The notes beneath the pieces were generated by a model that saw only the letters and a list, made by a program, of their open reading frames with translations, did no database searches and was not told the origin of the DNA. Source: Purshia tridentata (taxonomy: Eukaryota; Streptophyta; Magnoliopsida; Rosales; Rosaceae). Taken from it: DNA of 38,731 nt. Position 1 is the stretch's first letter. Each line of letters begins with the position of its first letter. Where the stretch lies: positions 1 through 38,731 of the forward strand of contig QANT01004493.1 of NCBI GenBank assembly GCA_003254885.1, in the 5' to 3' direction. Shown piece by piece: positions 33,761-38,731 of this stretch. The position numbers were made by a program, and so were the translations under genes.

Positions 33761-33979
33761 ATGATTTCTTCCTTTTCTTATCTCTCCGCTCTTTGGTAAG
33801 CAATCAATTCTATACTACTTTAATTCACTGATTAGCTTCATTTCTTTTAGATTTCCAGGAAAAAATCTATGAAGTTTAAAGGAATTTTTGTGGCTTTAAT
33901 ACTACTGCTCTAGTTTGCTGTCTCTGTATCTGTAAAAGTTTTCTAATGAGACCCTTTTCATATTCTGTGTGATTCCAGA
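33761..33979 (+). promoter_or_regulatory. Candidate 11-codon uORF split by the LCYB leader intron
   Basis: ATG at 33761 opens MISSFSYLSAL. The frame reaches the donor at 33795 with TG, and the first base of the next exon (A at 33979) completes a TGA stop. With the intron retained the frame would read on for more codons, so its length depends on splicing. No other ATG occurs between 33979 and the main start at 34098. Whether the transcript begins upstream of 33761 is inference. Confidence 0.4.
33796..33978 (+). other. Probable 5' leader intron of LCYB
   Basis: The donor is CTTTG|gtaagc at 33796 and the acceptor is tgattccag| at 33978, 183 bp apart. The sequence between is T-rich and typical of plant introns. 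LCYB coding regions are usually intronless, but leader introns occur. An alternative acceptor lies two bases later. It is not confirmed by transcripts. Confidence 0.55.
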
Positions 33980-34097
33980 GACCCCACCCCTGAAATTGAT
34001 TTCTCAGCTGAGACTTGCTGGAATTCTCCACACCCAGATTGTAGTATCAGAAATTGGTGGCGACCCAGTTTGTGTTGTACAGAGATATTGGAATTTC

Positions 34098-35612
34098 ATG
34101 GATACTTTACTCAAAACACATAACAAGCTTGAATTTTTGCACCCCCTTCACGGGTTTTCGGAGAAAGTGAGTAATTCGAGCTCTTCAAAGCTTCAAAGTC
34201 ATGAGCTTAGATTTGGTGTTAGGAAGTCTCATATGAAATTGGGTAAGACTGGTCGTGTTAATGCTAGGAGTGGTGCTCTTCTGGAGCTTGTACCAGAAAC
34301 CAAGAAGGAGAATCTTGAGTTTGAGCTTCCCATGTATGACCCATCAAAGGATCTTGTGGTGGACCTTGCAGTTGTGGGAGGCGGCCCTGCAGGACTTGCC
34401 GTGGCACAGCAAGTCTCGGAGGCAGGGCTTTCTGTTTGCTCAATTGACCCGTCCCCCAAATTAATTTGGCCCAATAATTATGGTGTTTGGGTGGATGAAT
34501 TTGAGGCCATGGATTTGCTTGATTGCCTGGACACTACCTGGACTGGTGCTGTTGTGTACATAGATGAAAAATCGAAAAAAGATCTTGATAGGCCATATGG
34601 GAGGGTTAATAGGAAGCAGCTGAAGTCCAAAATGCTGCAAAAATGCATATCAAATGGTGTCAAATTTCACCAAGCTAAAGTTATTAAGGTTATTCATGAG
34701 GAGGACAAATCACTGTTAATTTGCAATGACGGTGTCACAATTCAAGCTGCTGTAGTTCTTGACGCAACTGGTTTTTCAAGATGCCTTGTACAGTATGATA
34801 AACCGTACAATCCAGGTTACCAAGTGGCTTATGGCATTTTGGCTGAGGTTGAAGAACATCCATTTGATGTAGATAAGATGGTTTTTATGGATTGGAGAGA
34901 TTCACATCTGAACAATAATATTGAACTGAAAGAGAGAAATGCTAGGATCCCTACTTTTCTGTATGCAATGCCCTTCTCATCCAACAGGATATTTCTTGAA
35001 GAAACTTCTCTAGTAGCTCAGCCTGGAGTATCCATGAAAGATATCCAGGAAAGGATGGTTGCTAGATTAAAGCACCTAGGCATAAAGGTTAAGAGCATTG
35101 AAGAGGATGAGCATTGTGTCATTCCAATGGGCGGACCCCTCCCAGTGCTTCCTCAAAGAGTTGTTGGAATTGGTGGTACAGCTGGGATGGTGCACCCTTC
35201 AACTGGGTATATGGTTGCAAGGACTCTGGCAGCGGCTCCTATTGTTGCAAATGCCATAGTTCAGTACCTTGGTTCTGATAGAATTCTTTCAGGAAATGAA
35301 CTGTCTGCAGAAGTTTGGAAGGATTTATGGCCCATACAAAGGAGGAGACAACGGGAGTTCTTCTGTTTTGGTATGGCTATTCTGCTTAAGCTTGATTTGA
35401 AAGCCACTCGGAGGTTTTTCAATGCATTTTTTGATCTAGAACCCCATTATTGGCATGGATTCTTGTCATCTCGACTGTTTCTTCCCGATCTTATATTTTT
35501 TGGGCTTTCACTGTTTTCTCATGCTTCTAATGCTAGTAGAATAGAAATTATGGCAAAGGGAACTCTCCCTTTGGTAAAGATGATCAGCAACTTGATACAG
35601 GATAGAGATTAG
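34098..35612 (+). CDS. LCYB: Lycopene beta-cyclase, chloroplast
   Basis: One uninterrupted exon encodes 504 aa, as usual for plant LCYB (about 500). The enzyme closes beta-ionone rings at both ends of lycopene to make beta-carotene, in plastid membranes. Residues 1 to about 80 are a Ser/Lys-rich chloroplast transit region beginning MDTLLKTHNKLEFL, the standard LCYB start, which decides this ATG over the in-frame one at 33969. The dinucleotide-binding motif DLAVVGGGPAGLAVAQQ is at 89-105. LIWPNNYGVWVDEFE at 122-136, the cyclase motif MDWRD at 264-268 and the catalytic FLEET at 299-303 are present. MGGPLPVLPQRVVGIGGTAG follows at 344-363, then the C-terminal cyclase region to LIQDRD. Small departures from most relatives I recall are Ala427 in FGMAILLK (usually Asp) and Gln308 in VAQPG (usually Arg); neither lies in a known catalytic motif. 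A leader intron and a short uORF probably precede it. Confidence 0.97.
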   Translation: MDTLLKTHNKLEFLHPLHGFSEKVSNSSSSKLQSHELRFGVRKSHMKLGKTGRVNARSGALLELVPETKKENLEFELPMYDPSKDLVVDLAVVGGGPAGLAVAQQVSEAGLSVCSIDPSPKLIWPNNYGVWVDEFEAMDLLDCLDTTWTGAVVYIDEKSKKDLDRPYGRVNRKQLKSKMLQKCISNGVKFHQAKVIKVIHEEDKSLLICNDGVTIQAAVVLDATGFSRCLVQYDKPYNPGYQVAYGILAEVEEHPFDVDKMVFMDWRDSHLNNNIELKERNARIPTFLYAMPFSSNRIFLEETSLVAQPGVSMKDIQERMVARLKHLGIKVKSIEEDEHCVIPMGGPLPVLPQRVVGIGGTAGMVHPSTGYMVARTLAAAPIVANAIVQYLGSDRILSGNELSAEVWKDLWPIQRRRQREFFCFGMAILLKLDLKATRRFFNAFFDLEPHYWHGFLSSRLFLPDLIFFGLSLFSHASNASRIEIMAKGTLPLVKMISNLIQDRD

Positions 35613-36998
35613 GATGACTGATATAATTTGTATTATTCATATTGTGTTGGTGAATTAGCATCTCAAAAATACGTAGAGTTGCTTATAGCTGTCGACAAAT
35701 CATTATGAATCATCTACTTTTGAAAAAGAAATAAAGGAAAAGAAATGAAAAAAAGAACTCATCCTTACCGCTGTTATATTATTTGTGCAATACTTAGCTC
35801 ACAGAAACTTTTGTGGTTGAAAATGGCTTCAAAGATTTAAATGTTTTAATATATGCTGTGTGCTTACATGCAAGCCAACATTGCTATGTTTGATGGCGTG
35901 TAATCAATAAGGTTAGTTTTCCTTGTATGTTGGTTTACCCATTCTGGTTTGTAGGAAAAAATGGGAAAAAAAAAAAAAACTGTACTCAAGTTATTTTTAC
36001 GTTACTGAGATATCACATTCACCTACAAATCATGAGTTTACATGTTAGGCTTTCAAGATAGAGAAGTTAACTGAAGTTGAAGAAAAATTCAAAGAGACAC
36101 AAATAGTAGTTAACATAAAAAAATTTAACTTCTTTGAAATTAGCTCCATGACATCACCTCTGAATGCCTGAGTTATAGATCAAGTCTTCAAGAAAGATAA
36201 AGAAGTTAAAATTGTTGAAAATTTGTTTTATTTGAAGGCTGGAAGGATTTGGAAGTTTCTAATACATATATTTAAGTAAATAATAGTTGTAGTGTTCTGC
36301 AGTATACTTATTACAGTTTTTAGGCTGAATAAATTGAAGCTATACTTATTGGAGCTTTCATTTGCCTGAAATGGAATAGGTCATCTGAAAGTTTTTGGAC
36401 TAATCTTTTTCTTGAGATTGGGCTAATTGAGGCCGGTTAGAACTTAGAAATGAAACTTCAAATTCAATTTGAACTGAGCAGGGGTGAACGAATTTGGTTT
36501 CTTAATTTGAACACCAAATTCGAGTTAAGCTCTCAGAATGATGTACGCCTGACTCAATTTTGTCAAAGGTTCTTGGAAATTCTGAGAATAAGTTGCTTCC
36601 AAGATGTAACTTGGTCGTTATTTTACTGCAATTCATAAAATAGGAAACATATGGAATCACATTGTTTATTACATGAGAACTTGCAAATACACTTCACACA
36701 CAAAATTCAAGTACATCTGACAAAAACTTCTGCCAAATTAAGAAAAAGAAAGTACATTTTCAAATTGACTTATTTTAGTCACACCCTCACACAGTAAAAC
36801 ACATGAGAACTGAAAAGTTGCGTTATATGGACCTTGTAACAGTACCAGATTGATAGGGCCCTTGCGAAACTATGACTTGTGAAAAACTCTTTTGGTGACG
36901 GCAATTGGGGAAGTGTAGAACCATGTACCAAAAAAACCAGAAGGCAGAAACGCTTATAAAAACACACCAAATATATTTTTATTACCTCTATATATGTC
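35613..36998. other. Convergent intergenic region, LCYB and DUF247 3' ends
   Basis: The start is the LCYB 3' untranslated region, with AATAAA-like aaataaagg at 35730. A run of about a dozen A lies near 35970. A 62-codon open frame at 36450-36638 shows no motif. No gene or intact mobile element is recognised. Confidence 0.55.
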
Positions 36999-38381
36999 TC
37001 ACTTTATGTGTAGATTTTTTTCGAAGTATTGGCATAAGGCACGACAGGGAGAGGGTGGAGAATGGACTGTGTACCAAGTCTGGATGCCGCTTAACCAAAG
37101 TGCTGCTGTTACACCCATGAAAGCCAAGAAAGTCCAGGGGCTACTGAAATGATCATGATAGAACTGAGTCAACCAGGTCTTCCACTTGGTTTTGTAGTGC
37201 TTTTCTACGCTGGCTTTAACATTGCTGTATATCTCAGTGTTAGGGACCAAGTCAGTGCCTATCTCATTGAAGAGTTGAGCCACCTCATTATCACTCCCAA
37301 GTAAGTTGTGAAGTATGCGTGCTGACCTTAGCTCCTTAACATCGTCTGCATGATCAATGAGTGCATCGAGGAAACCTGTGTAAGAGGTGACCCCAAAATC
37401 ATTTTGGAAGTCAGGACACATTTCATAGGCTATCAAATTTAAGAACTTAGGCCCCGTTGAGTCGTCTACTGATATTGGAGGAAGCCTGAGGAATCCTGCA
37501 TACCAGTGAGAATTAAAAGATATGTCCCGCAAGGAGCTACTCTTACTAGGCCTGAAATAGATTCCAGCTGCTTTAAGCTCCTGTACATTTCGAAAAGATT
37601 GTCCGGGGAAATTTTTAGCTGTGTTATTTTGAACATCACTTTGTCGTAGTGGACCTAGCATTCTTGTCCGAAGAAGCTCAAGAAGATGAGTGGGCTCTGG
37701 ATCTTCTTCTGTGCTTATAGCTAGGTGGTTGCCTGGTTGTTGCTTCTTCACTTTTGGCATAATGTGCAGCTGAACAAATTTCTCGATTGACTGATTCAAC
37801 ACCGTGGAATTATTGCTTGAGCTTATCAACAGCTTGAGGACTTGATAAGGGACTTGGTTCTCTAGCAAGAACAAGTCTTGTTGTGCAAAGGCTATCTGGT
37901 CCCTTTTGATCTTAAATAATTCTTCTATATCTTCATTGATAAAGGAGTATATGAACTGTAAGGTTGAGCACCCATCCAAGAACAACATCCAGGCGAGGGT
38001 CTCATCATCGTAGCGCTTTGTTGCTTCCTCATCGTAGCAATTCCTGTGTTCATTGATATTCTCTTCAATCTTGTTGTACAAATATTCATCTGTCTTGCCA
38101 CTTTCTTTGACAAATTTATTTGTCAACTTAAGCTTGAATTCTTGTGAAAGCTGGCACCTTGGTGTACCATGATGAAAAGGGCCGATTGCTACTGCCCTTG
38201 GCACATAGTACTTCTGGAATTTTTCATTATCTCGAAGCATGAAGGGAACCTTTTGGATCCTTGGTTTCGAGCTTGGTGTTGGACTTTGTAGTGCTGTTCT
38301 CAATTCTTCGAATCTCTCCTCCCTAGAACTGGTCCTTTCCTCATCTTGCATTGTAGTGCCCTGTGTTGAAGCTTTCTCCAT
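36999..38381 (-). CDS. DUF247 (UPF0481-type) membrane-anchored plant protein
   Basis: A single exon encodes 460 aa, the usual size for the plant-specific DUF247 family. Characteristic blocks are intact: KYYVPRAVAIGPFHHG at 57-72, WMLFLDGCSTLQF at 131-143, DQIAFAQQDLFLLENQVPY at 161-179, a SFRNVQELKAAGIYFRP-type block in the middle, FLNLIAYEMCP, and a C-terminal hydrophobic segment at about 416-439 (WTFLAFMGVTAALWLSGIQ). A 21-residue tail with two Cys follows. The C-terminal helix implies a tail-anchored membrane protein. Members act in grass self-incompatibility (S and Z loci) and, in a few reports, in defence or sex-linked regions; most have no known role, and no specific one can be given here. 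The start MEKAST at 38381 is the first ATG of the frame. LCYB converges on it. Confidence 0.93.
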   Translation of the reverse strand: MEKASTQGTTMQDEERTSSREERFEELRTALQSPTPSSKPRIQKVPFMLRDNEKFQKYYVPRAVAIGPFHHGTPRCQLSQEFKLKLTNKFVKESGKTDEYLYNKIEENINEHRNCYDEEATKRYDDETLAWMLFLDGCSTLQFIYSFINEDIEELFKIKRDQIAFAQQDLFLLENQVPYQVLKLLISSSNNSTVLNQSIEKFVQLHIMPKVKKQQPGNHLAISTEEDPEPTHLLELLRTRMLGPLRQSDVQNNTAKNFPGQSFRNVQELKAAGIYFRPSKSSSLRDISFNSHWYAGFLRLPPISVDDSTGPKFLNLIAYEMCPDFQNDFGVTSYTGFLDALIDHADDVKELRSARILHNLLGSDNEVAQLFNEIGTDLVPNTEIYSNVKASVEKHYKTKWKTWLTQFYHDHFSSPWTFLAFMGVTAALWLSGIQTWYTVHSPPSPCRALCQYFEKNLHIK

Positions 38382-38731
38382 GGAAACTTTGTTGTCCTTT
38401 GAGGCTATTTTCGAAGTGTCTGTCCAAGTGAAGGCTAGTCTCTGTCGCCTTTGATCGAGTACTGATGTTTACATGTACAGGCCATAGAAACTTCAGCTTT
38501 AACTAAGAATATAGGAGTGGTCAGCCGGTCACCCATTTTCAGAGATGTTTGGACTTGCACTTTGCCAAGCAAAAATTATATTCAATGGCTTTACCTGCTT
38601 GGTAAGCTTGTTATCCATGTAGAAAAACACACATTTGTGGAAAAACTGTTGATTCTGACTTTAACTTCATTGCAAGTTTGGAACAAACGGCAATTATTAT
38701 ATATGCTGACGAACTATTCATGCCCGAGAAA
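38382..38731. other. Upstream region of the DUF247 gene
   Basis: The 350 bases up to the window edge should hold the leader and core promoter of the minus-strand DUF247 gene. No further coding region is seen. Confidence 0.5.

Noticed and set aside
33537..33764. 75-codon open frame (MSVNCDEEQW...) just upstream of the LCYB leader
   Set aside because: No recognisable domain and no start or stop evidence as a separate gene. Its end overlaps the leader region; at most it could be a longer uORF.
33969..34097. In-frame upstream extension of LCYB by 43 codons
   Set aside because: Its ATG is an artefact of reading the intron acceptor region (TGATTCCAG lies just after it) and would be removed by splicing. 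The conserved LCYB start MDTLLK is at 34098.

Overview
This window is nuclear DNA from a flowering plant, most likely a eudicot. It is AT-rich, its genes have several GT-AG introns, its intergenic space is littered with MITEs and retroelement debris, and every recognisable protein is a plant family: BLADE-ON-PETIOLE, L-galactono-1,4-lactone dehydrogenase, chloroplast lycopene beta-cyclase and DUF247. I cannot name the species. All exon boundaries below come from reading splice sites and frame against remembered family sequence; no transcript or search was used.

Layout from left to right. 1-5259: intergenic DNA and the upstream region of a BOP/NPR5-type gene, with a dispersed repeat at the left edge, a 16-unit AG microsatellite, a pair of G-boxes and an inverted repeat. 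5260-7696 (+): BLADE-ON-PETIOLE-like BTB/ankyrin co-regulator, two exons, 500 aa. 7697-13053: gene-poor DNA with a copia-type LTR fragment, a 26-bp tandem repeat and a GC-richer island. 13059-13917 and 16818-18064 (+): two tandem copies of a tiny gene whose whole product is a MED15-type KIX domain (107 and 108 aa). Between them lie a 138-bp near-perfect hairpin and a 626-bp PIF/Harbinger-like element. 19676-20335 (+): a 58-aa CYSTM protein. 21057-27331 (-): complete six-exon GLDH gene, with a LINE relic in its long third intron and one N inside a local duplication in its first intron. 28488-31819 (-): divergent CRAL-TRIO (Sec14-like) protein, three exons, with a 500-bp long-TIR Mutator-like foldback element in its first intron. 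34098-35612 (+): intronless lycopene beta-cyclase coding region behind a probable leader intron and a short uORF. 36999-38381 (-): intronless DUF247 protein.

The genes do not form a pathway cluster. GLDH (last step of mitochondrial ascorbate synthesis) and LCYB (beta-carotene branch in plastids) are both antioxidant-related, but nothing in the layout suggests linked control. The least ordinary item is the tandem pair of KIX-only MED15 mini-genes. Both copies keep open reading frames, the same intron phases and matching 5' and 3' untranslated sequence, so the truncation to a bare KIX domain came before the duplication. They could act as competitors or decoys for the Mediator KIX surface (inference).
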